Assembly (NCBI RefSeq): GCF_036059255.1
Contig: NZ_CP107947.1
Location: 6,944,001 to 7,008,000 of the forward strand
Source: Micromonospora sp. NBC_00389
GTDB lineage: Bacteria; Actinomycetota; Actinomycetes; Mycobacteriales; Micromonosporaceae
Length of the DNA stretch: 64,000 nt
Direction: 5' to 3'
The notes under the pieces are model-generated. The model did not search any database. It was not told the origin of the DNA and worked only from the letters and a program-made list of their open reading frames with translations. Of the stretch, positions 9,518 through 18,052 are shown in pieces. A program made the translations under genes and the position numbers. Numbering within the stretch: the stretch's first letter is position 1; the number at the start of each line of letters is the position of its first letter.

Positions 9518-9601
9518 TCACTCACGGCGGCGGCGCCGTTGACGGTTCCGGCGTTCGTCGCGGGGTCGTAGGCGATCAGAATCGGGCCGAAGGTTGCACA
9601 T
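9518..9601 (-). CDS. Possible 27-aa Arg-rich small protein
   Basis: AAGGAG followed five bases later by ATG gives an unusually good start site for a 27-codon frame beginning MCNLRPDSDR and ending in a run of Arg. It sits 52 bases after the MFS gene on the same strand. There is no homology I can name. The Arg run follows the repeated CGG/CGC sequence and could be chance, so this is a weak call based mainly on the ribosome site. Confidence 0.28.
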   Translation of the reverse strand: MCNLRPDSDRLRPRDERRNRQRRRRRE

Positions 9602-9653
9602 GCGGTCTCCTTTTTCAGGCTAGGTCGACGCGATGGGTGCCACAGCCGAGCCG

Positions 9654-11081
9654 TCAGTGGACGCGGGCGGCTTCGGCGTCGGCGGTGTTCTGCGGACGGG
9701 GCGCGGCGGTGCGTAGGGTGATCGCGGCGATGCCAGCTCCGGCAGCGGCGATGACGCCGGCGCCGATGAAGGCGGCGGAGTAGCCGTCGGTCAAGGCCGT
9801 CAGATCGTCGAGCCGGTCGGCCCCGTACGAGGCGGCGACCGCGGTCATGGCGGCCAAACCGAGGGCGGAGCCGACCTGGTAGCTGGTGTTGACGATGCCG
9901 GAGGCCAGTCCGCCTTCCTCTGGGCGAGCGCTGGAAATCGCCGTGCCGAGGGATGGAATGAAGGCGAGCGACATGCCCAGTGCCGCGACAAGTGACGCGG
10001 GCAGGACGTCGGCGAGGAACGTGCCGTCGGGACGGATCAGGGCGAGCCATCCGAGGCCGGCGGCGAGGACCGCGAGGCCGGTCACCACCAGGGGCTTGGG
10101 GCCGAACCGGTTGATGGCGCGCGGAGCCAGGCCGATCATTCCGACCATGATGAGGATGGTCATCGGCAGCAGCGCGGCGCCGCTGGGGAAGGCGCTGTAG
10201 CCGAGGACCTGCTGCAGGTACAGGTTGAGGTAGAACCACATCGGAATCCACGCCGCGCCGAGCAGCAGTTGGGCGACATTGGCGGCGGCGAGGTTCGGGG
10301 CGCGGAAGATGGATAGCCGCATCAGCGGCTCACGACGGGCCGCCTGGATGGCGAGGAACGCCGCCAGCGCGACGACGGCGCCGGCGAGGACCATCCACGT
10401 CTGGGCAGAGGTCCAGCCGACCTCGGGAGCGCGAACGATGGCGTAGACGGCGGCGCCGAGACCGGCGGTGACGGTGAGCGCCCCGGCGACGTCGAGGGAG
10501 CCGCGGCGGGCGCCGCCGGCCGGCATCAGCGCCGGGGTGGCGAGGACGGCGAGCAGGGCGATCGGGATGTTGATGTAGAACACCCAGGGCCAGTTGACGT
10601 ACTCGGTGATGACGCCGCCGAGGAAGACGCCGGCAGTGCCACCGGCGGGTGCGGCGGCCCCGTAGAGGGCCAGGGCTCTGGTGAGTTCTCGCGGCTCGGC
10701 GCCGAAGAGCATCATCAGCAGGGTCAGCGCTGAGGGTGCGATGAGGGCGGCGCCGGCGCCCTGGGTGGCGCGGGCGGCCAGCTCCACAGCGACGCTGTCG
10801 GCCAGGCCTGCCGCGGCCGAGCCGACCAGGAGGATCACCCAGCCGGCGGTGAACACGCGTCGGGCGCCGAACAGGTCGGACAGCCGGCCACCGAGCAGCA
10901 GAAGGCCGCCGAAGGCGACGACGTAGGCGTTGAATACCCAGGACAGGTTCTCCGGCGAGAAGCCGAGATCGGCCTGCATCCGAGGTAGTGCGACGCCGAT
11001 GATCGAGGTGTCCATGATGACCATGAACTGGGCGAGCGCGATGAGGCCGAGGGCCCACCACCGCTTGGATCCGTGTGACAT
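9654..11081 (-). CDS. MFS efflux transporter, DHA2 (EmrB/QacA) type
   Basis: 475 aa, about 14 membrane helices. Family motifs include D1 (LGGRLSDLFGARRV), the LDTS-like helix 1 motif (MVIMDTSIIGVALP) and motif C-like GTAGVFLGGVITEY. The family exports drugs or other small molecules by proton antiport. ATG 11081 has AAGGAG eight bases upstream; a GTG at 11090 is less likely. Two CsoR-type boxes lie in its promoter, which suggests induction by copper rather than by a drug, so its substrate may be a copper complex or a copper-binding metabolite (inference). A decayed csoR-like fragment is divergent from it. Confidence 0.88.
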   Translation of the reverse strand: MSHGSKRWWALGLIALAQFMVIMDTSIIGVALPRMQADLGFSPENLSWVFNAYVVAFGGLLLLGGRLSDLFGARRVFTAGWVILLVGSAAAGLADSVAVELAARATQGAGAALIAPSALTLLMMLFGAEPRELTRALALYGAAAPAGGTAGVFLGGVITEYVNWPWVFYINIPIALLAVLATPALMPAGGARRGSLDVAGALTVTAGLGAAVYAIVRAPEVGWTSAQTWMVLAGAVVALAAFLAIQAARREPLMRLSIFRAPNLAAANVAQLLLGAAWIPMWFYLNLYLQQVLGYSAFPSGAALLPMTILIMVGMIGLAPRAINRFGPKPLVVTGLAVLAAGLGWLALIRPDGTFLADVLPASLVAALGMSLAFIPSLGTAISSARPEEGGLASGIVNTSYQVGSALGLAAMTAVAASYGADRLDDLTALTDGYSAAFIGAGVIAAAGAGIAAITLRTAAPRPQNTADAEAARVH

Positions 11082-11096
11082 CACAACCACTCCTTA

Positions 11097-11146
11097 ATGC
11101 CCCTAGGGGGTATGGGTAAGTGGTAGATGTGTACCCCCCCGGGGTA
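11097..11146. promoter_or_regulatory. Two CsoR-type operators before the MFS gene
   Basis: ATGCCCCTAGGGGGTAT at 11097-11113 and TACCCCCCCGGGGTA at 11132-11146. Their centres are about 34 bases apart, roughly three helix turns. This matches the csoR/copZ and copB boxes, and puts the MFS gene in the same regulon or under a related CsoR-family sensor. Confidence 0.8.
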
Positions 11147-11245
11147 TGTGATGTCAAGTGATCGATGTCTACGGCGCCCGAACAGGCGCCTCCTCGCGGT
11201 GCACACGCCCCGGGGTGTGGCACTCGTCCAGTGAGGAAGGCGGCT

Positions 11246-11340
11246 TATGACAGCGGACCGGCACTGGGCGGATCGGGCGGGACAGCACGGCAGGTTCGGC
11301 GGATCGAGGGACAGGTTCGCGGGTGGTTGAGCGCTCGTCC
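11246..11340 (+). pseudogene. Decayed csoR-family fragment
   Basis: The frame reads RQVRRIEGQVRGW, which matches the helix-1 signature of CsoR (LRRVEGQVRG in the intact gene at 8754). After the Trp the similarity ends, and none of the Cys/His ligands follows in any frame. It is divergent from the MFS gene and its boxes, as a local regulator would be. Most likely it is the remnant of a dedicated CsoR-family sensor. Confidence 0.5.
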
Positions 11341-11660
11341 GGCGTCTGCGCCACGGCCGAGCCACCTCACCCGGCGAGGCGCAGCTTCGCTTAGCGACCG
11401 GCGTACATCGGCTGGCAGGAACGCCTACAGCGGCGCAAGTCGACGTCGGCTTCACGTCGTGGCCGGGCCGGCCCCGTTTCGCGGAGTCTGGATCGCGGTG
11501 CGGCTTCCTTCACGCCAATGGCTCGATTCGGCCCGCAGTTGCAGACGTGGCCAACCCAGACCCGGGATGAGCAGGACGCCGGGTGCATGCACCCGGCAGG
11601 CATGGGCCGTCAGAGCCCTTTAGTCACTGCTCCCGATGCTGTCGCAAGCTATGCCGAGGG
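11341..11660. other. Intergenic stretch, no gene seen
   Basis: Only short frames without ribosome sites. It separates the csoR-like relic from the end of the NlpC/P60 gene on the minus strand. Confidence 0.45.
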
Positions 11661-11665
11661 GGCAG

Positions 11666-13174
11666 TCAGTGGCGAGGACGCGCTGCAGGCCGGCCGAATT
11701 TTCGGAGAGCGTGGATCACGGTGGGGGACGGAGTCGCCGTGATTGAACCGCTGGTCTGCGTGGGGCTCGGTGTGCTGGTGGTGGTCGCACTGGGGGTGGT
11801 CGTGGGGCTGGGCGTCGCCGTTGGACCGGGCTTGGTGTTCGTGGGAGTGGGGGTGGGCTTCGGCGTCGTGCTCGAGGTCGGGCGTGGGGTGGGGGTGGGG
11901 GTGGGCCGTGGGGTTGGTGGCTTGGATTCCGTGGGCTTGGGAGTGGGCTTGACGGGGGGTGTGTTGGGGGCCGGCACCTCCTGGATGACCCTGGTGGCGG
12001 CGAAGAACCGTGACCACCAAACGGTAGAGACCTTGACGACGTCACCGGTGGTCGGCGCCTGAACCATCTTGCCGTTGCCGATGTACATGCCCATGTGGTG
12101 AATACTGCTCCAACTGGTACCGGAGGCGAAGAAGACCAGGTCACCGGGGAGCAGGGAGTTGCGGTCGACGGTGCGGCTGCGAGTGGCGTTGTACTGGTCG
12201 CGTGACACCCGGGGCAGCTGGTCGTAGTCGGCGCCCTTCGAGCGGTAGGCGGCCCAGATCAGTCCGGAGCAGTCGTAACGATCCGGACCTTCGGCGGCCC
12301 ACTCGTAGGGCTTGCCAAGCTGGGCGAGGGCGAACCGCACGGCGGCCAGGGCCCGCGGGTGCGCCGCCTTGCCCGCGATGCTGCCACTTACGGTGACATC
12401 AGCGCCGAGGCGCTGCTCGGCGGCTTCGCGTTGCCGCTCGATCGCGGCCAGCTGATCAGCGTTGCGTCGTTTCAGCGCGAGCAACGCCGCTTCACGTTGC
12501 TTGTAGGTCGTCTCTAAGGAGGCGTATCGGCCGCGGGCCGCCTCTTCAGCCGCGACTGCCGCACCGTGACGGGTTGAGGCCACCTGTTCTACGGCCTGCG
12601 CTTGGCGTAGCTCGCGGGCGGCGTCTTCGATATCGCCGTCGTCCTGCTGTCCGCGGTAGGCGCGGGCCAGCTCGCCCAGCTCATGCAGGTCGGCGCCGAC
12701 CGTGCCGGGTGGCACCGCGGCTGCTCGCTTGAGGGCGTCGGCGGCAGCAGGCACGACGGTCTGCTGTGCCTGCTGGAGACCGTCGCGCGCCTCGCGTAGC
12801 TGCCGTTCGGAATCCTGCAGGGAAAGGCTCGCACGTGTCTGGTCCTGCCGCAGCAGAAGCAGTTGCTCGCCGAGGGTCGCTACCTCGGTTTCCAGGGCGA
12901 GGATCTGCCCTGCGAGAGGATTCGCCGGCGGCGAGGTGATCGGACCGCCGGGGGCCGGCGCTGTCGGCGCTTGGCCGCCGGGCAGTTGTAACGACCCAGC
13001 GGGTGATGGTCGCGTCCCTGTGTCGGGGACGACATTGGGCAGTGGCGGATCGGCGTGCACCGGGTTGGCGAACGCCACCGTCACTGCGGCGGCCAGTAGA
13101 GCGGACCATGCGACCGGACGTAGGACTGCCAAGCTCTCCTCGTACCGCCTGGAGCGCTTAGACCCGTTACTCAT
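11666..13174 (-). CDS. Secreted coiled-coil NlpC/P60 endopeptidase with Thr/Pro tail
   Basis: 502 aa. A signal peptide (LRPVAWSALLAAAVTVAFANPVHA) and a Pro-rich linker lead to a long coiled coil from about residue 85 to 255. The NlpC/P60 domain (PDRYDCSGLIWAA with the catalytic Cys, IHHMGMYIGNGKM with the His) ends near residue 405. A tail of about 90 residues is almost wholly Thr, Pro and Ser, a likely wall-spanning or glycosylated spacer. It cleaves peptidoglycan stem peptides like its paralogue at 744-1712. ATG 13174 has GGGAG eight bases upstream. Dyad site F at 13277-13296 contains TACTAT on this strand. Confidence 0.9.
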   Translation of the reverse strand: MSNGSKRSRRYEESLAVLRPVAWSALLAAAVTVAFANPVHADPPLPNVVPDTGTRPSPAGSLQLPGGQAPTAPAPGGPITSPPANPLAGQILALETEVATLGEQLLLLRQDQTRASLSLQDSERQLREARDGLQQAQQTVVPAAADALKRAAAVPPGTVGADLHELGELARAYRGQQDDGDIEDAARELRQAQAVEQVASTRHGAAVAAEEAARGRYASLETTYKQREAALLALKRRNADQLAAIERQREAAEQRLGADVTVSGSIAGKAAHPRALAAVRFALAQLGKPYEWAAEGPDRYDCSGLIWAAYRSKGADYDQLPRVSRDQYNATRSRTVDRNSLLPGDLVFFASGTSWSSIHHMGMYIGNGKMVQAPTTGDVVKVSTVWWSRFFAATRVIQEVPAPNTPPVKPTPKPTESKPPTPRPTPTPTPRPTSSTTPKPTPTPTNTKPGPTATPSPTTTPSATTTSTPSPTQTSGSITATPSPTVIHALRKFGRPAARPRH

Positions 13175-13276
13175 CGATCTCGCTCCCCGCCCGGAGTACC
13201 CGCCGCATCAACTACCGCGGGCGACATGTGTCCGGGGCCTGTCGTCAAGCAGTAACGGAACGACAATAGCGGGTAT

Positions 13277-13296
13277 CTACGATGCGGCGATAGTAG
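13277..13296. promoter_or_regulatory. TACTA/TAGTA dyad operator, site F
   Basis: CTACGA, eight bases, TAGTAG. On the minus strand it begins CTACTATCG, placing a TACTAT -10 hexamer about 115 bases before the NlpC/P60 start at 13174. One half-site is degenerate in the same way as in site E. Confidence 0.6.
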
Positions 13297-13374
13297 AAGA
13301 CGTCGGGCTGGGAGCTTGTGGGCGCCGATCAGTGGGAGCATGTGTCCGCATCGGGTCGATGAGCGCTTGACCGG

Positions 13375-13692
13375 TCAGCAGGGCGCGGCGGGGATGAACG
13401 TTGCCGCACCGCTGGCCCATACGGTGACAGCCGCCGCCGGGTGGCGACCGTCACCGGCTACGGATTCGTGGGAGATGGCCAGCAGGTGCCGCAGGTGAAG
13501 GGTCGTCCCGGTCGTCGCGATGGCCAACGCGGGCGGTGGGGCCACCTCTCTAGGTCGGTCATCAGCGCCCGGCGCCCGGGACACACTTGTGGACAGCACG
13601 TTTGGGCGATCGGTGGCTCTGGGGCCCACCTGTCGCTCTGCCGTTTGAGGGACCGATCGCGTGGCGCCAGGGACGGCATCGGCGATGGACAC
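13375..13692 (-). CDS. Possible 105-aa protein after the M56 gene
   Basis: The GTG start at 13692 is preceded by AAGAGGAGCAG and lies 43 bases after the end of the M56 peptidase gene, so it could be the third gene of the BlaI-M56 operon. The sequence has no recognised domain, no membrane helix and low complexity in places. Its codon pattern is only moderately convincing. Confidence 0.33.
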   Translation of the reverse strand: MSIADAVPGATRSVPQTAERQVGPRATDRPNVLSTSVSRAPGADDRPREVAPPPALAIATTGTTLHLRHLLAISHESVAGDGRHPAAAVTVWASGAATFIPAAPC

Positions 13693-13735
13693 CTGCTCCT
13701 CTTTGACCGCCGGCGCGCTGGCCGCCTCGCCGGAG

Positions 13736-14656
13736 TCAGGCGCAGAAGACGACAGCGGTGACGGCGCCGATCATTGCCGGCGCGATTGCCGCGACCAGCG
13801 GAAGTACGACACGGGCCGCGATCCGCTGGTGCGGTGTGGCTGTCTGCAGGCGGTGCAGCCGCGTTGGCACGTCGGCTCCGGCCATGGGCAGGGCGTGCGC
13901 GGGGTGAGCGGCACCGCTGAGGGCGATCAGCGCTCCGCGGACCGCAGGCACGCCGCAAGTGCGGACGGCAGCCGCGTCGGCGCACAGCTCGACTAGGAGC
14001 CGCATGGCGCGCGGCGCGCGGCGGGTCAGTGGTACCCACGGTGCGGCCGCGGCGAGGACCTCCGCGATGGCGACGATCAGATGGTGCCGGCCGCGTAGGT
14101 GCGCCCGCTCGTGACACAGCACGGCTGCGCGTTGCGCCGGCGGTAGTCGCAGGACGCCCGCACTGACGACGACCATTCCTCGGCGGCCGCCGACGCTGTA
14201 GGCCAGCGGTGCGGGATGCGGAACCCGCAGCACCGGTTCCTGTTCTGGTGTAACGGTTTCGCCGAGCAGCGTCACCAGGTCATGGTGTGCTTGGCGAGAC
14301 TCGCGCTGGGCACGCCACTGCCGAACCGCCACGACCACTGATCGTGTGGCCAGCGCGCATACCGCCACCGCGCCGGCCACGCCGAGGACTTCATCCTGGG
14401 CGGGCAGCTGGCCATGCCGGACCGCGAACCAACAGTGGTGCGCCACATGCTCCGCCCAGTCCCCCAGACGGTCGACCGGTGCGAGCAGCAAGGTGACGCC
14501 GGCGGCGAAGGTCAGCAGCACGGCGGCCAGGGTGCCCCACCAGGCGAGCAGCACCGCGATCGGATCACGGACCGGGCCGACGGCCCGTTCCAGCAGCGCT
14601 GGTGCGAGCCAGGCCACGGCGAGCGCCCCGACGATGAGGGCGAGGGCGGGGCTCAC
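13736..14656 (-). CDS. BlaR1/MecR1-like M56 membrane metallopeptidase
   Basis: 306 aa. About four membrane helices carry a cytoplasmic zinc-peptidase domain with the motif LCHERAHLRGRHH (HExxH) and a downstream VELCADAAAV that may give the third ligand. Its translation start overlaps the repressor stop (GTGA), so the two are coupled. In the bla and mec systems such a peptidase destroys the BlaI-type repressor after sensing a signal. Unlike BlaR1 it has no C-terminal penicillin-binding sensor domain, so its signal is unknown and could come through another protein. Confidence 0.88.
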   Translation of the reverse strand: MSPALALIVGALAVAWLAPALLERAVGPVRDPIAVLLAWWGTLAAVLLTFAAGVTLLLAPVDRLGDWAEHVAHHCWFAVRHGQLPAQDEVLGVAGAVAVCALATRSVVVAVRQWRAQRESRQAHHDLVTLLGETVTPEQEPVLRVPHPAPLAYSVGGRRGMVVVSAGVLRLPPAQRAAVLCHERAHLRGRHHLIVAIAEVLAAAAPWVPLTRRAPRAMRLLVELCADAAAVRTCGVPAVRGALIALSGAAHPAHALPMAGADVPTRLHRLQTATPHQRIAARVVLPLVAAIAPAMIGAVTAVVFCA

Positions 14657-15018
14657 CGGGAGTCGGTCCGTTCGTCAAGTACCTGCCGCAGCACCGCCAG
14701 TTCCCGATCGGAGGCCGAGCGGGCGAAGTGCAGCAGCACGACATCCGGTTGGAGGCTGGTCTCCAGCATGCGCCGCAGGGTCCGGGCGACGAGTTCCTCC
14801 CGGCTGCCGGCGGGCCGGTAGTGATAGGCCTTGCCGTTCTTGTCGCGCAGCACCCACTGTTTGCGGTGCAGGTTGTCCAGCACGGTCATGACGGTCGTGT
14901 AGGCCAGGGTGCGTCCGGTCAGTCGATCCAGCACCTCACGTACGCGCAGGGGCTCGTCCGCCTGCCACAGCACATCCATGACGGCGGCCTCCAGCTCACC
15001 CAGACCGTTCACCGACAC
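14653..15018 (-). CDS. BlaI/MecI/CopY-family transcriptional repressor
   Basis: 121 aa. The winged-helix motif is clear: LGELEAAVMDVLWQADEPLRVREVLDRL (shown in parts: LGELEAAVMDVLWQ, then VREVLDRL) and TLAYTTVMTVLDNLHRK as recognition helix. There is no Cys, so it is not a metal-binding CopY; control by proteolysis through the coupled M56 peptidase is likelier. GTG 15018 or GTG 15012 may be the start; both lie close to a GGGAGG. BlaI-type proteins bind short TAC/GTA inverted repeats, which fits the seven TACTA/TAGTA dyads in this window. I see no such dyad before its own gene. Confidence 0.9.
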   Translation of the reverse strand: MSVNGLGELEAAVMDVLWQADEPLRVREVLDRLTGRTLAYTTVMTVLDNLHRKQWVLRDKNGKAYHYRPAGSREELVARTLRRMLETSLQPDVVLLHFARSASDRELAVLRQVLDERTDSR

Positions 15019-15159
15019 AGCGCCTCCCACATTTCCGCCAGCCTACGCTGGGCCCGCGTCGCCGTGACGCAGTCTGCGGGTAGCGCGGCGTCAGGACGAA
15101 CGCGGCGGTCCCTGGATCTTGTGCTCCGGGGACCGCCGCGTGTTGCTCAATTGCCGATG

Positions 15160-15837
15160 TCAGGCGGAGTAGCCGCGGGAAGCAGCCCACTCGGCCAGCT
15201 CGCCGACGGACATCCAGTAGGTGCCGTCGCCCACCGGCTGCCACGGGTCTGCGATCTTCACCTGGTCGCCGTCGTAGGCCACGACGGTCACGTAGTGCCC
15301 GACCGGGAAGTCGCGCGACAGCCCGTCGACGTCGGTGCCGGATCCGATGACGTTGACCACGGCAACGCGGTCGTTGTCGATCGCGGTGCTCAGGTCAGCC
15401 TTGAGGCGCTGCACCTCGTCGGTGGTGGCTGTGTCGTTGGGGATCTCGCCGGTCTTGTAGACGTCCTTGCCGAGTTCCTGGTTGAGGACCCGGGTGATGT
15501 CGAACGCCGAGGCCGTCCCGGCGACGGTGGTGCCTAGCTTGGCCGCCAGTTCGTCCTGACTTTGGATCTTGCCTTGGGCGCTGAGCGCGATGCGGGTCGA
15601 CGCCGGGCCGCAGAAGTAGATGTTCGGCTGCTCCTGGAAGCGGTAGTCGACGCGCTTGTCCGACTGCTTTCCTGCCATCTGCACCGCGGCGACCGAAGGT
15701 ACCTGCGTCGGCGCGGCGAGCGCACTAGTCGCCGGTGCGGCGAGGCCGGCGGCGACGAGGGCCACTCCGGCCACTGCTCGCGCGCTCCTGCGCGCGACTG
15801 CGGTGCGAGCCGCGGTCCATTGCGTGAGCGTGTTCAT
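15160..15837 (-). CDS. Secreted C39-like (papain-fold) peptidase
   Basis: 225 aa. After a signal peptide (AGVALVAAGLAAPATSALA) comes a C39-like domain with a candidate catalytic Cys in IYFCGPASTRIALS and His in PVGHYVTVVAYDGD. An Asp/Asn element follows in VKIADPWQP. The protein ends WAASRGYSA. The same layout and the same RGYSA end are seen in the protein at 40223-41044. Family members are secreted cysteine peptidases of mostly unknown target. ATG 15837 is preceded by GGAAAGG; the longer frame upstream is not supported. Confidence 0.85.
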   Translation of the reverse strand: MNTLTQWTAARTAVARRSARAVAGVALVAAGLAAPATSALAAPTQVPSVAAVQMAGKQSDKRVDYRFQEQPNIYFCGPASTRIALSAQGKIQSQDELAAKLGTTVAGTASAFDITRVLNQELGKDVYKTGEIPNDTATTDEVQRLKADLSTAIDNDRVAVVNVIGSGTDVDGLSRDFPVGHYVTVVAYDGDQVKIADPWQPVGDGTYWMSVGELAEWAASRGYSA

Positions 15838-16106
15838 CGTTGTCACCTTTCCTCGGGGTGACCAGACCGATGTCGGGCTGGCATCACGGGGATGCGCCAT
15901 CTGGCCTCCAAGGGCCGGATATGGCGAACGCCGGGGCGTGCTGCTCCGGCGTACACCGGCGCAACCGGCGACGGCCCGCCCGCATTCCGCGTTGATGGCG
16001 GGGGACGGCTGCGGCGACGTCCAGGGGCCGTACGGGATTGGGCAGTCGTCGCAGGCTGGCCAATACGGCGGGTCGTTCCCGGCACCAGGTGTCGTGGCCC
16101 ACACGG

Positions 16107-16139
16107 CGGCGGCCGGACCCTATGTGGGTCCGGCCGCCG
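16107..16139. terminator. Hairpin after the DUF305 lipoprotein gene
   Basis: A 14-bp GC stem with a five-base loop, 12 bases beyond the stop of the minus-strand gene at 16151. It has no T-run. Confidence 0.7.
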
Positions 16140-16150
16140 TCCTTTCGTGG

Positions 16151-16801
16151 TTACAGGCGGTCGAGGATCTTCTGCAGGGTCTGCACCTCTGCGGCCTGGT
16201 CCGCTTCGATCTGCGTGGCGAGGGCCTTGGCCTCCGGATTGCTGCCGTTGGCCTGCTCGGTCTTGGCCATCTCGATGGCGCCGTTGTGGTGGGCGATCAT
16301 CATCTGGGCGAACATCTTGTCGAACTCGCTGCCCTTGGCGGCCTTGAGCTCGTTCATCTGCCCGTCGTTGGCCATGCCCGCCATCGCGGACGTGCCGGGC
16401 GAGCTCGTGCCGTGCATGTTGTGCCCCTCGGGCGCGGCGGTGGGCTTGCCCCACGCGGTCAGCCAGCCCGTCATCGTCACGATTTCCGGGTCCTGCGCGG
16501 CCTTGATTTTCGCCGCGAGGTCCTTCAGCTCAGGATCGTTGGCGCGGGTCGGCGCCAGATCGGCCATTTCGACGGCTTGGCGGTGGTGCGGGATCATCAT
16601 CTGGGCGAACATGACGTCGGCGTCGTTGGCGGTAGCGCTGGCCTGCGCCGACGACGAGGCCGACGCGGTGCCCGTTGGGCTGGTGCCGCTGCCGTGGTCC
16701 ATGCCGCTCATATCGTCGCCACATGCCGCGGTGGTGGCGAGGAGAGCGGACAGGGTGACGCCGGTCAGCAGGGCGCGACGCATCACGATGGTGCGCATCA
16801 T
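16151..16801 (-). CDS. DUF305 lipoprotein
   Basis: 216 aa. The lipobox LLATTAAC predicts a membrane-anchored lipoprotein. Ser/Thr/Ala linker and Met/His residues follow (MSGMDHGSG). The DUF305 domain holds two mirrored motifs, FAQMMIPHHRQAVEMA and FAQMMIAHHNGAIEMA. These HH and Met clusters are typical of copper-associated ferritin-like proteins and could bind copper or silver at the outer face. It is more complete than the DUF305 protein at 4280. The start may be 16801 or 16798, and the ribosome site is weak. Confidence 0.9.
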   Translation of the reverse strand: MMRTIVMRRALLTGVTLSALLATTAACGDDMSGMDHGSGTSPTGTASASSSAQASATANDADVMFAQMMIPHHRQAVEMADLAPTRANDPELKDLAAKIKAAQDPEIVTMTGWLTAWGKPTAAPEGHNMHGTSSPGTSAMAGMANDGQMNELKAAKGSEFDKMFAQMMIAHHNGAIEMAKTEQANGSNPEAKALATQIEADQAAEVQTLQKILDRL

Positions 16802-16873
16802 GGTGAAGGAATGCCTTTCAGGTTGTTGGTGTGCGAATAAGGGATCGACGGTCGGTTTGACCGGCGGCGTTTC

Positions 16874-17323
16874 CTATATCCGCAGCACCGACGCTGCGGC
16901 GACGCGCAGGCCGAGCAACAGTGCGGGCGGGCTGCGCCCGCCGCCGTGAACTGCGAGATGCGTCCGCGCATCACAGCGTTCACGGTGGGATCGCACCCGC
17001 AGTAGTGCCAGTCCGACGGCCAGTCCGAACGCGCAGAGCACAGCCAGGCAGACCGAGAAGAGGCCCAGATCGCGGCTGCCGCTAGGGCGCGGCTCGCGGA
17101 TCTGGGCCATCAGACCCCGGTGGCCGGAGTCGTCCTGATCAGGACCGGTGAGCGTGTCGTGCGGCATGACCGCCGCTGTGGCGTCGTGGCCGCTCGTGGT
17201 GTGCCCGCCGTTGCCGTGGCCGAAGGTGTGCATTCCGGCGACACCGAGGGCCAGGAGGACGAGCAGCAGCACCCGCGGCAGGCTGACGATCCTGCCGGGG
17301 CGCTGGCGTGCGGTCCTGTTCAT
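16874..17323 (-). CDS. DUF6153-like small membrane protein
   Basis: 149 aa. A basic N-terminus (MNRTARQRPGR) precedes a membrane helix (VLLLVLLALGVAGMHTFGH). A His-rich external loop (GHGNGGHTTSGHDA) and a second helix (LFSVCLAVLCAFGLAVGLALL) follow. It resembles the actinobacterial DUF6153 proteins found near DUF305 and copper genes; function unknown. There is no ribosome site: the ATG lies 11 bases after a TACTAT hexamer inside dyad site G, so the mRNA is probably leaderless and the repressor would sit on the promoter. Confidence 0.75.
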   Translation of the reverse strand: MNRTARQRPGRIVSLPRVLLLVLLALGVAGMHTFGHGNGGHTTSGHDATAAVMPHDTLTGPDQDDSGHRGLMAQIREPRPSGSRDLGLFSVCLAVLCAFGLAVGLALLRVRSHRERCDARTHLAVHGGGRSPPALLLGLRVAAASVLRI

Positions 17324-17341
17324 ACGAATCCAGGATAGTAG
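17322..17341. promoter_or_regulatory. TACTA/TAGTA dyad operator, site G
   Basis: ATACGA, eight bases, TAGTAG; one half matches fully and the other five of six against the degenerate form CTACGA. It overlaps the start codon of the DUF6153-like gene, and TACTAT on the minus strand is well placed as its -10 box. Confidence 0.55.
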
Positions 17342-17417
17342 GTGGCATAAGGGGCGACCGGTCGTGCTGGAGGAAAGCGGGTGCGTGACGGCGACTTGTT
17401 GGTTCCGAGGGCGGGTC

Positions 17418-17870
17418 TTACGGCGTGAGGTTGGGGATGTTGAACCAGGAGAACGGTGCCCACGGCAGGTTGCGCAGCACGGTGGTGTAGAGCAGGAATC
17501 CGGCGATGTAGGCCCCGTAGGCCCAGGTGGGCAGGCGTAGCGCGGGCAGTTCACGTCCAAGCCAGGCCGAGGCGACGAAGCGGACGCCGAGGTAGGCCAC
17601 GAATGGCACCGCTACCAGCGCGGCCAGGTGGTGGCGCGCGGCCTGAGTGAGATCGCCGTGCAAGAGGTAATAGACCATGCGGGTGCCGCCGCAGCCGGGG
17701 CCGTTGATGCCGGTCAGGGAGTGCCACAGGCACGGACCGGTCGGGTCGGCGAGCCGGTCGGTGGGATCGAAGCGCAGCACGAACCCCGCCGCCGCGGCCA
17801 GTACCGCAGCCACCGCCACTGAGGCTGCGCGCCGCATCGTCCGGTCAGGTGCTGCCGTGACCTGACGCAC
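17418..17870 (-). CDS. DUF2752 membrane protein
   Basis: 150 aa. It has the family signature CLWHSLTGINGPGCGGTRM, followed by HGDLTQAARHHLAALVAVP. Three or four membrane helices are evident. DUF2752 proteins are small bacterial inner-membrane proteins of unknown function with conserved CPGCGGTR-type Cys residues. GTG 17870 is preceded by GAGGAGG. It is divergent from the BNR protein at 18053, with dyad site B between them. Confidence 0.85.
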   Translation of the reverse strand: MRQVTAAPDRTMRRAASVAVAAVLAAAAGFVLRFDPTDRLADPTGPCLWHSLTGINGPGCGGTRMVYYLLHGDLTQAARHHLAALVAVPFVAYLGVRFVASAWLGRELPALRLPTWAYGAYIAGFLLYTTVLRNLPWAPFSWFNIPNLTP

Positions 17871-17952
17871 CGGTAGCCTCCTCGCCGCGCCATCCGGAAG
17901 GCGCCCACCCGAGCGTCGCTGCCACGTCTGCACCGTGACGCTCCCGACGCTA

Positions 17953-17972
17953 CTACTATCGGGCAATAGTAG
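17953..17972. promoter_or_regulatory. TACTA/TAGTA dyad operator, site B
   Basis: CTACTA-TCGGGCAA-TAGTAG, perfect in both half-sites. TACTAT is present on both strands, so one site can cover the promoters of the divergent DUF2752 (minus) and BNR-protein (plus) genes. Confidence 0.72.
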
Positions 17973-18052
17973 ATGGCTTACGATCGGGGCGCAGCTGCGG
18001 GATCGGCATGCGTTGCCGCCGCGGATCATCGGATCGAGGCAAGGGAGCGGGT

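Noticed and set aside
15031..15158. A TACTA-type dyad was looked for before the BlaI-type repressor gene
   Set aside because: No half-site pair with the eight-base spacing is present, so I do not claim self-regulation.
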